Made by a program: the position numbers and the translations under genes. This document shows positions 10,148 through 22,543 of a DNA stretch of 64,000 bases, piece by piece. This DNA comes from Agapanthus africanus (lineage: Eukaryota; Streptophyta; Magnoliopsida; Asparagales; Amaryllidaceae), in NCBI GenBank assembly GCA_030015575.1, contig JASDDO010000006.1:380144137-380208136 (forward strand). The letters are read 5' to 3'. A model generated the notes under the pieces. That model was not told the DNA's origin. It did no database searches and saw only the letters and a list, made by a program, of their open reading frames with translations. How positions within the stretch are numbered: the first letter of the stretch is position 1; each line of letters begins with the position of its first letter.

Positions 10148-10513
10148 TATCTTTGAACGAGGTTGCGCCCTTTCGGGTTTTCACAAACACTCGCCGGTAG
10201 TCCTGCTGTTTTTACTCACGGAGCCCTTTCGGGTTTTCATCCGTGCCCATTTCGCTTATGGACATACCGTTTTTTTTATTCTTCTTATTTTTATATATTT
10301 TTTTTTGTTTTTATATCTCGTCAGCCTAGAAGATGCTGCGGTAGTAGTTTAAAGACGTTTCGGTCTGCTATTAGTTTAAGGACATTTCGGTCCGCTATTA
10401 GTTTAAGGACGTTTCGGTCCGTTGGCCAGCTACTACTTATAGAGTTTTGGACTTGGGAAGACAGAGAGCGGACATAGTCATCGTCATCTATCATTGACCT
10501 AGGCTGTGGCTCA
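10148..10513. repeat. Mixed short repeats between hairpin array 3 and pol
   Basis: Contains two copies of gccctttcgggttttca (near 10167 and 10221), a T-rich run (about 10268-10310), and three copies of a TTTAAGGACGTTTCGGTCC-like unit (about 10350-10425). The last unit is the same word that forms a tandem array inside the right LTR at 20655-21013. No gene is visible. Confidence 0.6.
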
Positions 10514-13500
10514 TTAAGCGTAGTATCTCTTTAGGAAGCGACCGTTTATTGGCCTGAAAGGCCTTTCACCGTGCATATCTATGAGTAGATAGGCCCCGCC
10601 CTGGTAGACCTTATCTATGACATACGGACCTTCATAGTTTGGCTCGAATTTTCCCCGCTTGGCGCGATTGGGGATCATAGGCCTTTTGACCACTAGCACG
10701 AGTTCGCCTTAGCAAAATGTCCTCAGTCGGGTCAATCTTTCATATGAGCGCGTCATCTTTGCTTTATAGGCCTCCAGATTTTGTTGCACTATGAGCCGTG
10801 TTTCTTCAAGGGCGTCAAGCTCCTCAAGCCGAAGATGAGCATTTTCTTCGTCCGTCAGCTCGTAATGGACTGCCACTCGTAGAGAGGGTAACTCTATCTC
10901 GAGGGGGAGTACTGCTTCTGTCCCGAACACTAACACATATGGTGTTGCGTTTGTGGCCGTTTTAAACGTAGTTCGATATGCCCAGAGAGCCTCTTGCAGT
11001 CTTTCGTGCCAGTCTTTCTTATTTCGCGACACTGTTTTCTTCATGATCTTCGTCAAGGTTTTGTTGAAGGCCTCAGCTAGACCGTTAGCTCGTGGATTAT
11101 AAACCGAGGAATATCTCCAATCTATATTGTGCTGTTGCGCGAAGCGACTGATCTTGTGGCTTCTGTAAGCTGGTCCGTTATCGAAGGTGATCCGTCGCGG
11201 AGTTCCAAACCGATATATGACGTGCGTTTTGAAGAAGAGGAGGATATTCTCCGTCTTAACTTCTCTCAGCGGTATTGCCTCTGCCCATTTAGAGAAGTAG
11301 TCAGTCTTCGCTAGGATGAAACGATTTCCTCTAGACGATGCTGGTTCGATGGGGCCAACTATATCAGTCCCCCACATTTCGAATGGCCAGCTAGCGACCG
11401 TTGGATGTAATGGATTTGGATGCTGATGGATGAAGTCCCCATGGATTTGGCATGAGTGGCATTGCTTCGCGTATTCGAGGCAGTCCTGAATCATCGTGGG
11501 CCAGTAGTAGCCCATGTGTTTGATCTTCAACTTCATCTTTGGGCCTGCTTGGTGAGAACCGCAGAGTCCGTCATGAACTTCCTGGACGACCCTTCTCGCT
11601 TCGTCAGGTCCTAGGCATCTCAGCCACAGAGAATCAAATGACCTCTTGTATAGAGTATCATTGACGAAGGCGAAAGACAGAGCTCGTTTCATGAGCTGAT
11701 GTCTTGTGGACACTTCTTCAGGCATTCGGTGGGACTTAAAATAGTCTATGAAAACTTCCCTCCAATCCTCGGCCTTTTCCCGGTCTTTTATTTGTAGAGC
11801 CATCTGCTCGCTCGCTCCTTTTCCTTCGGATGATTCCGGAGATATTTCTGCTGGGGCAAGCACCCGACGGTTTTGCACCACGATTCTAACGTCATCGAGG
11901 TTCTCGTCAGCCAGTTCTTTAGCAAGTTTGGCCAATGCGTCTGCTTTGCTGTTTTCCGCGCGCGGTATGTTTTCCAAAGTATAGGAGGGAATTTGAGTCA
12001 ATAATTGTTGCACCTTTTCGCCGTACTTCACCAGTTCTGGTTTGCATGTTTGGTAGTCGCCGTTTACTTGACTAACGACCAATTGAGAATCCCCGTATAT
12101 GAGGAGGTTTTCAATTCCCATGTCAATGGCGATCTCGAGGACTGCTATCAGAGCTTCGTATTCGGCTTCATTGTTTGTCCTCGGCTCTGTTAGGGAGAAA
12201 GCAAAGCGCATTATCCCTCCTTGTGGAGTTACAAAGATGAGCCCTACGCCCGTTTTAATTATAGGGGTGCTTTGTTTGCGCTTCTTCATGGAAGATGCGC
12301 CATCGAAATAAAGCTCCCATCGAGTACCATCACCGTTGACCGTATCAAACGCATGTTCGTCTGGAAGATCGCAGTTTAGAGGAGAATCGGCGGGTATGGG
12401 ATGCTCAGCGAGGAAGTCGGCGATGGCCTGGCCTTTCACTGCCTTGAGAGGTTGGTACATGATCGAGAACTCCATCAAGAGTAGGGCCCATTTAGCAAGT
12501 CGTCCCGTCAGTATGGCCTTTGACATCAAGTATTTAAGGGGGTCCACCTTTGAAATGAGACGGACCTCATGCGCCAACGCGTAGTGCCTGAGCTTTGTTA
12601 TCGCGAAGATCAACGCCAGGTAGTTTTTTTCGATAGGGGAGTAGTTGCTTTCTGCCCCCAGTAGAACTCGACTTAAGTAGTAGAGTGCTCTTTCTTTCCC
12701 TTGATCGTTCTCTTGCGCCCATAGTGCGCCTAAAGAACCTTCGAGGGCGGCTGTATAAAGAATGAGAGGCTTTCCCTTAACCGGAGCAACCAACACTGGA
12801 GGGTTTTGCAGGTACTGTTTGATCTCGTCTAGTGCGTTTTGGCACTTTTGATCCCAGACGAACGGGGTTCCCTTCTTCATCAGGTGGCTGTAAGGACGGC
12901 ACTTGCCTGAAAGATTGGCTATAAATCGCCGTATGTATGCGAGTTTCCCTTGGAGAGACCGCAACTGTTTAAGAGTCCTCGGCGGAGGCATTTCCATGAT
13001 CGCCTTGATCTTGGACGGATCTATTTCGATACCCCGGTGTCGGACAATGAATCCCAGGAATTTGCCTGAGGAAACTCCGAATGCACACTTAAGAGGGTTC
13101 ATCTTCAAGTTGTATTGCCGAAGGCGTTGAAATACGGTCTTCAAATGCTCGAGATGTTCTTCGTATGATTTACTTTTAACCACGAGATCGTCGATATAGC
13201 ATTCAACGATTTCGTGTATAAGGTCATCGAAGATCTTCGTCATGGCCCTCTGATAGGTGGCACCGGCGTTTTTTAGACCGAAGGGCATCACTTTGTAGCA
13301 GAATATACCCAGAGGAGTCCTGAAGGCTGTGTGCTTCTGGTCTTCGGGATGCATCTTTATTTGATTATACCCTGATGAGCCATCCATGAAAGAGAAAACC
13401 TCGTGAGTAGACGTGTTGTCTATCATCAGTTCGGTGACTGGCACTGGGAAATCATCCTTCGGGCAAGCTTTATTGAGATCCCGAAAATCCACGCATATGC

Positions 13501-15457
13501 GCACAGTCCCATTTTTCTTCATCACCGGGACAATGTTGGCGATCCAATCCGGATATTGAACCTCCTGGACGAAGCCAGAGTCGATCAGCTTTTTGACTTC
13601 AGCATTGATACTCATTTCAAGCTCGAGCCGCATTCTTCTTGGTGCCTGTTTGACTGGCTTGATGTCCGGGGATATTGCCAATCTGTGTACAGCAATTTCT
13701 GGATTTAGTCCCAGCATTTCGGAATAGTTCCATGCGAAGCAATCTCTATGCTGCAGAAGCACATCCTTTAACGCAGTTACCCTTTCTTCAGATAGTAACT
13801 CGCTGATGAATGTCGGCCGTGGATCGTTTGCCGTCCCCAACTCAATTTTCTTAAGGTTATCTGCAGTGGTATGGATTCCATCTTCCAGCTCTTTTGGCGC
13901 TGGTGGGAATTCTGAGATTATCTCGTCGCTGCTGTTTTCGAAGCACCAAGGGAGCTCATCTATGTTCTCGGGCTCTTCTTTTAATATTGTAATCATGTGA
14001 CAGGTGCGAATTCGCTTCCAATCCCAATATGGAACCGGTTTTTCTTTCGTGGCCTTGGGCTCGTGCTTCTGAGGCGGCGTTACCTTCCAGTTGTCAGACA
14101 GAGCGAACTTGCCGAGTTGGTACTGATCTTCGACCCAATTCTTAAAGGTGAAGCAGTCTTCGAGCGGGTGCCCTATTACTCGATGGTAAGAGCAATAGTT
14201 TGGGTCAGAGACTTCGCTTGCTTGTTCGGGGTGCTTGGACTCCGACAGTGTGAGCATCTGATGTTTTAGAGCAAGCTCAAATATCCTCCTCGTCTTATCC
14301 CGAGGAAAAGAGTATGCTCGACTCATTTTCTTCATGAGGGATAGATCAATAACGCTCACCTCCCGTTTGCGTGGCTTCTTAGCCCTGCTTTGTTGCTGTT
14401 GAGCGCCTTTTTGGCCTTTCGACTTATTTCTGCTTTTGAGCTGAGGCTTCTTTATAACAGGTTGACAAGGAGCGGCATTTTCATCCTTTACGGCCTGTTG
14501 GAGAAGGCGTTGCGTCTTGGCTTTCTCGTAGATGGCCGTCTCACGGTTGTGATCATCTCGGACTTTTTGACCAGCTTTCTTTATAAGTTTGTCCATTTGT
14601 TCCTCGAACGACGGACTGGGTTCCTTTGCATCTGGAACTTTCACTGGCTTAGGATTAGCGTCCTCCCATTGAGTATCCGCTTCTTTATCAAGGTCATACA
14701 CGACGTAGCAGCCGGGTAGTAACTCTAGTTTCTTTGACCGGATGTATCCAAGCCTTTTTGTTTCCATTCTCCCACTAGGCAGTTTGCGTTGAGTCCCGGG
14801 AACGTTCCAGACCCCGTCATAGAATTTGGCCTCTCTAACGGTCTGTTTGAAGGATATCCCCTGGCGTTTCAGCAGCTTCTTCAAACCCTCTGTATAATAT
14901 CTGGGAAGACGGATAGGCTGAAGCCTGTCGAGCGCAGGATCCGCGCCATGCCAGATTTCTTTTTTCACTTTGGTTTCTTCAGAGCGGTAAAATAGAATTG
15001 CTTTTTCGCTTTCTCGTTTGGGAGGGATATAGAATGTCCGCAGCTCTTCTACACTGTAGATATTAAGTGTATCCAGTTCTTTATGATGCTCAGGCGGCAC
15101 CATGGCGACTTGCAGGCGTTGCTCTTCGTCAGCGGACATTTGTATTAAAGGTCGAGCAGAGAATACGGCATGGACTTCATCTTCCGAGTCGCTGCCAAAG
15201 ATCAATGTAGGAGCTGATGGTCCCGGCTTGTTGTGTTGGGGCGGATCCGAATAAACCATCTCCTCTTCTTCCTCAGTATCACTGCCGAAGACAGGGATGG
15301 TAGCGTTAGTTTTATTCTCCGGCTTGTGACACTTCTCCGTGTCTTCGAAATCCGGTAAGAAGTATTTGGCATCTTCATATTTGCGGACCTCGTTCACAGA
15401 GAAAGGGTTCAGTTCTCCCGTCACGGTATACTCGAAACCATCCTTAAAATACTTCAT
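10514..15457 (-). CDS. pol: Tat pol: reverse transcriptase, RNase H, second RNase H, integrase
   Basis: One very long reading frame (15457-10709, about 1,580 residues) and a short C-terminal piece (10699-10514). In order it has acidic repeats with the phrase FGSD plus acidic residues (residues 57-93), a zinc-knuckle-like CSYHRVIGHPLEDC (422-435), reverse transcriptase (about 620-800, YIDD at 754-757; near 13600-13058), the native RNase H (about 895-1010), a second archaeal-type RNase H (about 1046-1180, with YFDGA, NNEAEYEAL, YGDSQLVV and NSKADALA; near 12322-11918), and integrase (about 1290-1530, HHCC-type finger followed by D1365, D1427 and E1462; near 11590-10868). Two RNase H domains define the Tat lineage. 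The reading frame is long and mostly whole. It copies and inserts the element's own DNA. Confidence 0.93.
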
Positions 15458-15459
15458 AC

Positions 15460-17126
15460 ACTAATGTTGTGTAGAAGGGATGATGTTGTACTCATGTAAC
15501 CATGGTCGGCCGAGCAAAGCGTTGTAGCATGTCTTGGCGTCTATGACGTGGAACTTAATGTCCGTGACGAGTAGCCCGAAGCGTAGTGTCAGTATCACAG
15601 ATCCAAGAGTCTTTGACGATTGGGAGTCGAACCCGGAGATGGTGATCTTGTCCCGAGCAAGGTGTTAGACGCTCATGCAGATTTCCTTTAACACCCGCAC
15701 GTTGAGTAGGTTAACAGACGACCCGTTATCGATCAGGATTTTGCCTATCTTTATATCATGGCAGTATCCCGAGACATAGAGAGGGCGATTATGTTCGCAC
15801 GTCCCAAGTAGAAGGTCTTCATCGTCAAAAGTAACATCGGCCGTGTGCACCTCCTCCAATTCATCCTTCATCTTTTCCTCGGCCAGGCATGCTTGGAATT
15901 GTTCTGGGTCTTGGAGCGCCTTAATCAACGAATCTCTCGCCTCCTTTGATAGCAAAAGGGCGTCAAGAATGCTGAGCTGTGAGGGCAGCTTCCTCAGATG
16001 TGCCAAGACGTTGTAATCCACCTTATTCTTCTTTGGTGGGTCTTTAGCAGCTAGCTCTTCCGCCACTTGGTCATCTAAGATGATATCTTCAGAGACCTTT
16101 TCTTTCCCTCTATCTTTCCTGTTCGAGGGTCCGAGGTTCTTTTCGGGCAGCGCGATTACGTAGCCGGATATTTTCGCAAACCTTCGGTTCTTCTTCTTTT
16201 CTCGAATCGGACTCTTTAAAGAGAAGGGGAAGTTCCAGTTCTTCATCAGAGTCACTCCCGAATGTGGGCACTTGTGATCTACCGGTGTTAACCATGCAAC
16301 AATCGCCAGCAGTTCTTTTAAGCCTTTCGGTCATATTTCTTTGCTCTCGACGAGCTTTACGCTTTTCCCGCTTAAAGTATTGTCGGTGAGCAACGTATCC
16401 TTGCCACCATCTATCGAAAGCTTTGCACTCTTGAGTGGGGTGCGAAATCTTTTGATGATATAAGCAATAAGACGGGTGCATTTTCGCTTCACCGGTAATT
16501 TCTTCTTTGGAGGATGGCAGCTTCATGCCCATTGATATAGCCTTAGCAAACTTCTTTCTCATCTTGAATTGGCTTTTGTCGGTAGCGGAGGTGTTTAGCT
16601 CCACCGGGATCGTCTCAGCTCCTTCATCAAGTCGCTGGCGCTTGGCCCTTCCAAATATAGCCGCCTCGCGCTCCCGATCAGCTTTACTTTTCAACCGAGC
16701 TTCATTAAGGAATGCGTCGATTATTTCCTCTGGTGACCCCAGAACTTTTGGTTCAGGATCTGCCCCCAGCTTTTCGGTGCAAGGAGTCTCCTCATCGTTC
16801 GTGATCGAATGGGAAATCATATGACAGCTCACCACATATTCCTCGGATTCATCCGATGAACTTTCTCCCTCATCTTCTTCTTGAAAGACGTGATTGAGGA
16901 ACTCTTGGAGCGTAATGGGAGTCCGTGCCTTTTGGTTGTATTCTTCCAACGCGTCAATTTGCCTTTGTAAGTCCGTGTGTTTGCCGCCAGGCTTCACGGG
17001 CTTCTTAGATTTCTTCTTCTTCTTTTTCGAAGATTTTGACGGCTGGCTGCAAGTGCTTGAACCGCCACCATCGGTCTTTGGAGTTGGTCGTGGCTTCAAC
17101 ATCCCTTCAATGACCTGCGGCTCCAA
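15460..17126 (-). CDS. Tat gag-pro linker with retropepsin
   Basis: Residues near the start are Lys-rich and Ser-rich. A non-canonical zinc knuckle, CLYHQKISHPTQEC, lies near 16450-16410, and an acidic phrase FGSDSDEE lies near 16260. The retropepsin follows at about 15770-15460, recognised by ILIDNGSSVNLL and, further on, the flap/core region ending LLGRPWLHE. The protease cuts the polyprotein. The reading frame is not continuous and looks broken in one or two places. The knuckle module resembles those at 17400 and 14200, suggesting repeated duplication of this part of the polyprotein. Confidence 0.8.
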
Positions 17127-17270
17127 CGGATTCTTCCACTTGATCGCTGGACATGTCTGAAGATCGTTTAGTATCCTCTTTGTCTTGGCTGATAATACGA
17201 CCTCCCAAGGAGCTTCTTCAATGACGGAGCATGTTGCCCCCGGCGTATTCGTCCCTTTAGAGGTGTGGGG

Positions 17271-19904
17271 CTACGGGGGATTCACCTTCCATTTGTCAGA
17301 TAACGCGAACTTGCCTTGTCGGTACTGGTTTTCAAGCCAATTTTTGAAAACGTAGCAATCTTTGATTGGATGGCCTAGTACTCGATGATAAGGACAGTAG
17401 TTGGGCTCGCTGATGTCACTTGGTTGCAACGGACGTTTTGGATCCGGCAAATTTATGAGTCTGTTGTGCAACGCCAGCTCGAATAGCCTCCTCGTTTTAT
17501 CGCGGGGAAAGGAATAAGGACGTCACATCCTATCCTCAAGGGGCACGTACGGTCGCGTATTATTTTGACGAGCAACCGGCTTCGAGTCGCTCAGTTGTTG
17601 TTGAGCATTAGCGACGACGATCGCTTTTCCCTTCCCTTTGTCATTTCGGGTGTCTGGCCTTGGAAGAGGGGGTTTATGGCCCATTTGATCTATTTGCGCT
17701 AGTTTGTCAATCAAGGCCTGGAAGGTAGTCGGCTTGAAAAATATCATAAACTGCGAGATGGTTGCTTGTGGATCGAGGGTTTCCACAAACATACCCACCG
17801 CGGGAGCTTCTTCAATGCGCTGCTCACATTTTGACCATAAGTTCCGCCATCGTATAGCGTACTGAACCCACGTCTCGCCGGGTTTTACCCTGGCGTTAAT
17901 CAGTGCTGTCATCGGGGTACGTTCACTGGCGCTTGCAAAACGCTGAGTAAACAACAGCTCCATCTCCACGAAGGTTTTAATAGAGTCGTTCGGGAGCTCA
18001 GAGTACCATTCAAACGCCGTATCTGATAAGCTTCCAACAAACTGGCGAAGCAACAGCTTGTCGTCACCGCCGGTGTTGCCGCAGAGTGCCCTGAACTGGG
18101 CAACATGCTGATGAGGATTGCCCGTCCCCTTGTAGATATGGAACTTGGGAATCGTATAACCTGGTGGGTACTTGATTTGATCGTACCAACTCGGATATGG
18201 CTTCCCCATTTTCACGACCTGGCCGGCTGTTTCGGTTGCATGATGAACCCGTATTTGTTGGGCGATGTACTCATCCAAATCAGCTTTGGAGATTGTATCC
18301 TCTTTAGCTGTGGACAGAGCTGGTGGAGGATTCGACGTCTCTCCCCTATCGTCTTCAAGGATGATTGGGGGGTCTTCAGCAGGTGGATCTTGTTGAATCA
18401 TCATACCCACCATATCCTGGAACAGGAGGGCCATTTTCTTTATGTTGGCTGCCTGCTCCGCAGCTTCTTTATCCTTCTTCTCTAGTACGGGACGAAGGAA
18501 TTCTGCGTCCGTTTCTTGTTCTTGACGCTCGTCCGAGGATGTTTCAGGGGTTTCTTTTGGCCCTGTAAGCGCGGCCATAGCGTTCATCATCTCTTGGAGC
18601 TTCTGCTGCTGCTCCTGAGCCTTAGTCACTGACCTCGTGTGCGGTCTATGACCTGTTGATACGCGGCTATCTTCTTTTCTCGATGCCATATAAACCGTAT
18701 GAACTGTTATGCCCCCTGACTTGGGGCGTTTAGGTTCACCATTTTTAACTTTTGCCGCTGACGCGGGAGTTTTCTCTGGCCTCCTTCTTTTGTGGGCCGT
18801 TGAGGTTGAAGGAACCGGTGAAGGGGGCAGCCTTGCAGCTGCTGTCCCCTGCTGTTTAATAGGGCAGTCCTTGTCTTTTTCCACCTTCGCCTTTTTCTGG
18901 TGATGAGAGTGACCTGGGTCAATCACGGAGTCTTGAACCCTCCGCCAAACTTTATAAATTCTTGAGGACAGCCGTTGAGGGGGTTGTTCTCGTTTCGTTT
19001 CTGAAACTCTCTCCGCAGGTGGAGGAGATCTCTTCAGTGTAGCGGTTGGAGAGTTCTTCCGTACCCTCCTCAGCAGTTCAAAGCTGTTCCCGGTTGGGAC
19101 AGCAGCGTTGACTTCCACCACTGGAGCCGGTGGAGTCAGCCCTGAGGGAGAGTTGCCCCCTGCCTTCCTCACTCGTTGCCAATGGCGACGTCGAGCACGG
19201 CGAGCCGTTGGGATTGGCTCAGAGATTGAGATAGTTTCTTTTTGCCCCCTGTCTGAATGAGGCGCCGCCGGTGTTAACCTCTTAAAGACTGAGGTTGTCT
19301 TCTGAGGGGTGGTATTCAACCTGCCAAAGACGGATCCTTGAGCAAGGGCAGGAGCAGGAATTGTCAGTCTTGAAAAGACTGACTCTTTGACAGGGGAAGC
19401 CGTCTTGACGACTTCTGGAGCAGCAGTTATTGCTTTCCTTGAGACAGCCAATTTAGAGTTCTGATTTATCCTGGTGAAAACAGAGGCTGTCGGTTTGGTG
19501 GTGGGAGACCCGTTGACAGGGGCCGTCGTAGCAGTAAGCCGGTCGAAGACCGACTTCTTGTTCACTTCCGGTGCAGGTATTGGCTCAGAGAAGCTTGTAG
19601 GTGGGATCATGGTCCCGAAGAACAGGCCAGTGGTGGCTTGGGTCACCTGGTCTACTGGCAGAGTGAGGAAGGAAGCCGCTTGGGGCCCATATGCTACACC
19701 TCCCAGTGAGGTGGAGCGTCCGTTGCAGTGGCACTTCGAGCAGTTGGTGCAATTAGAGACCATTGAATCTTGAGTTCTGCGCCAGGCAAAAGACCAAATC
19801 TTAGTAACTTGAAATCCGAAGGCAACCATTAACAAACCGCGACTGGTTCGCGAAGACGACACACGAAGCGTGGAGTGGAAAGAGGAAAAGGTCCCACCGG
19901 GCAT
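17271..19904 (-). CDS. gag: Tat gag
   Basis: A 793-residue reading frame (19904-17523) plus a short downstream piece with a CPYHRVLGHPIKDC knuckle (17471-17271). The first ATG overlaps the primer binding site, so a start at residue 48 (near 19763) is more likely. From there the protein has a Cys cluster NCTNCSKCHC (51-60), five repeats of the short motif SVFxRL or SVFxRI (residues 118, 141, 175, 191 and 205), a basic and Pro-rich middle, and the retrotransposon gag core at roughly 560-720 (for example PPGYTIPKFHIYKGTGNP and the following YSELPNDSI). Gag forms the particle that packages element RNA. The SVFxRL repeats are not something I know from other gag proteins. Confidence 0.88.
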
Positions 19905-19908
19905 GCCA
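19891..19908 (-). other. Primer binding site of the Tat element
   Basis: On the minus strand TGGCATGCCCGGTGGGAC starts five bases after the LTR end (…ggggaaca then aattc). The TGG start and the position fit a tRNA primer site. The exact tRNA cannot be assigned by eye. Confidence 0.75.
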
Positions 19909-20654
19909 GAATTTGTTCCCCTCCGAAAGACGGCGCACAGGACCGCGATGTCCTAACGCTGAGATTCGGGGCAGATGCTATTTGGTTTTATCCGTCCACC
20001 TCTTCGAAGATGCCAAGTTGATTTATGGCACCGTGTATCGGAAGTTTAGACAGATGCGGCCGATGTAGCAGACTTCGTCAGATTCCCCCCTCGCTTGAGG
20101 GGTTTTTGATTGTGGGGACGCTCTTCCCTGCAGACGCAAGCCCCTGCAGTTAATTACGCTACCGCATCGCGGTAGCAACTTTCTCCTTCTCCAGAATTTC
20201 ACTTCGTGTCGTGTGTGTTTGTTTTGTTTGTGGTTGCCCGTGGATTGTATACGGAGACTAAGTAATGCCGTCGCCCGTAGGACGTGGATTAGTCCAAATC
20301 CGTATTTACTTAGATTTGGGTTTGGTGTTTTTAGTTTAAGGATGCATTAGTCGCGTTGCGGCTAAGACCAACTTAAACGTTCGTTAAGGATACGATAGTC
20401 CTGTTTGAGACTAAGATCAACTTAACGTGATAATCCATTTAATATCTGGCCATCGGGACTCGTCACCTCTCTAACGCCGTTGAAGGATTACAACGGCAGA
20501 TGTCAGAGGAGTTCAGAGATGTACCCTTGAACCAAGGTTGATTTGGAGTTTTATAGTCCATTTGAATGTTTAAGGATACGTTAGCCGTGTTTGGGGGCTA
20601 AAATCAACTTAAACAGGACCGTTTAGATCCGACAAAAGAGCATTTGGGCTCTGT

Positions 20655-21013
20655 TATTCCAGTTTAGAGACGTAGTGGTCCATATTCCAGTTTAAGGACA
20701 TGGGGGTCCATTGCCAGTTTAGGGACGTAGTGGTCCATCATTAGTTTAAGGACGTTTCGGTCCGTCGCCAGTTTAAGGACGTAGTGGTCCATCATTAGTT
20801 TAAGGACGTTTCGGTCCGACATTAGTTTAAGGACGTTCCGGTCCAGCATTCCCATTTAGGGACGAATATTAGTTTAAGGACGTTTCGGTCCAATATTAGT
20901 TTAAGGACGTTCCGGTCCAGCATTCCCATTTAAGGACGAATATTAGTTTAAGGACGTTTCGGTCCAATATTAGTTTAAGGACGTTTCGGTCCACGAGTTT
21001 AAGGACCCCGCAG
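20655..21013. repeat. GGAC-N6-GTCC tandem array in Tat U5
   Basis: About a dozen units of roughly 24-28 bp, with variants AGTTTAAGGACGTTTCGGTCC and AGTTTAGGGACGTAGTGGTCC (truncated here to their cores). In every unit GGAC can pair with GTCC while the six bases between vary (gtttcg, gtagtg, atgggg and gttccg). The same unit occurs three times at 10350-10425. Confidence 0.75.
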
Positions 21014-22100
21014 TCCATATTGATGTGTGGTCGTTGGGACCCGTCACCTCTTTGACGTCGTTGAGGAATTACAACGATGGATGTCAAAGGAGTTCGGAGA
21101 TGTACCCTCGAACCGGATATAAATTGATTTGAGAGAGAGCATTTGTGCCCAGTTCAATTTAATTTAAGGACTTACGGCCAGAATTGGGCTAAGTCCAGTT
21201 GAAAATGTTCAACATTTTATTTATTTTTAGTCCATTAGACCTGTGCCAGGGCTTTGCCCACACTTAAATAATGCATTGTATTACTTCTACTTTCTGGTTT
21301 GGGCTCTGCCTATAAAAGATGCAGAGCATCAATTTATTTTGGGCTCTGCAAGGCATCTGCATAGCATTTTATTATTTTTGTTTGGGCTTCGCCCATTTAT
21401 AAATGATGCAGAGCATCAATTTAATTAGGCCTGTTTGGTCTTTTAATTGGGCTTGGCCCTGCATTGCATTTGTTAGGCGCTTTGCGCCACTCACTGAGCG
21501 CAAGCGCTTGTGGCGAAAACACGTGTCATGCTCTAGCGAGCGCAAGCGCAACAGTGCAGTGCGCTGCGCTAGTGCTCTGCGCTGTTGCGCTGCTGACACG
21601 TGGCGCGCTCTGGTGAGCGCAAGCGCAACAGTGCAGTGCGCTGCGCTAGTGCGCTGCGCTGTTGCGCTGCTGACACGTGGCGCGCTCTGGTGAGCGCAAG
21701 CACTGTTGCGCTGCTGACACGTGGCGTGCTCCCAAGAGCGCAACAGCGCGGTTTGCAAGTGCAAAGTACTAAGAATCTTTTAGATTCAAGAACAGAAGTG
21801 CAAAGCACTATTTGATTTCTTGATCTAATTTAGATCAAAGAAAAATAAGTTTTTTTTTTCTTGTTTTTCTTATCTCGGAGAACCAAAGATTCATGAAAAG
21901 TGCAAAGCACTATTTTTATTTTATTTTTATTAAAAATCATTGATCTTGTTTTTAGATCTATGATCTGTTCCTAAGAGAACTTTCTCTTTTTTCTAAAGGT
22001 TTTTACCTTTTTTATTCTTGAGGAGTTTCTCAGAGTTCTTTTCTCTCTTTCTTTTTTTTTTTTAGAAAGATATTGATGCCTTTTAATTGAGGCCTAGGGT

Positions 22101-22110
22101 CCTTTTTATA
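22101..22110 (-). promoter_or_regulatory. TATA box of the Tat LTR promoter
   Basis: On the minus strand TATAAAAAGG, conserved in both LTR copies (1329-1338 in the left). It would start element transcription about 30 bp to the left, giving a U3 of about 470 bp and R plus U5 of more than 2 kb. Confidence 0.65.
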
Positions 22111-22543
22111 GTGCCCATAAATTAGTTAAATTTGTTAAAGAGATCTTTCTCTGAATGATTTGGGGAATTTTCCCCACCGTTGGATCTTTGATCCAAGGCC
22201 TTCTGCTTTGCAGAAGAAAATCTTTTTGTTTTAACAAGAACAGAAAAGATTTCTTAAAATTTTAATTCTGTTTGGCGCAGATGCCCCAGCGCGTGACACG
22301 TGTCGCGCAGCGCACAGCGCAGCGCAACTGCGCTAGCGCATCTGCGCTGACACGTGTCGCGCAGCGCAACTGAAGCGTTGCTTCCTTTAATAGAGCTTTG
22401 CTCTGATTGGGTGCGCCTTCTTGGGCGCTGCGCTGACGTATCAGTGCCTGACATGTGGCGCATTGCGCCCGAGACTTGAAGCGTTGCTTCAGAATTTTTG
22501 AATTTTGAATTTCAACAGAACTTTGCTCTGATTGGGCGAAACA

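Larger units (their letters stand above)
984..22543 (-). mobile_element. Tat/Ogre-like Ty3/gypsy retrotransposon with antisense PMD gene
   Basis: A minus-strand element. Its 5' LTR is on the right (19914-22543), followed leftward by a primer binding site (19908-19891), gag, a protease-bearing ORF, a long pol, a 3-kb repeat-rich untranslated region, an antisense plant mobile domain gene, a polypurine tract (1840-1826) and the 3' LTR (1825-984). Pol has a second RNase H domain, which is diagnostic of the Tat lineage. The size (over 21 kb) is in the Ogre range. The left LTR is incomplete (842 bp against 2,630 bp), and the two flanks are not adjacent parts of element B, so no target duplication can be matched; the right flank starts ggtac. 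The element is nearly whole in coding content, with a few breaks. LTR divergence is about 2-3% by eye. Confidence 0.9.
19914..22543 (-). repeat. Tat element 5' LTR (complete, 2,630 bp)
   Basis: Plus-strand ends are tgttcccc and cgaaaca, so the LTR has TG…CA termini. Its right 789 bp are shared with the left copy. The U5 part holds the GGAC…GTCC tandem array (20655-21013), and palindromes with short spacers (GGGC-TTT-GCCC near 21249, GATGC-AGA-GCATC near 21319 and 21405, GGCGC-TTT-GCGCC near 21478). A GC-rich stretch of gagcgcaagcgc and gctgacacgtgg repeats lies at 21490-21750. The right border abuts ggtac of element B. Confidence 0.88.

Noticed and set aside
14390-14719. Plus-strand reading frames opposite Tat pol
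   Set aside because: Shadows of the long minus-strand pol frame, with no domain similarity.
20655-21087. Short minus-strand proteins with repeated NVLKL phrases
   Set aside because: They are translations of the GGAC…GTCC tandem array in the LTR.
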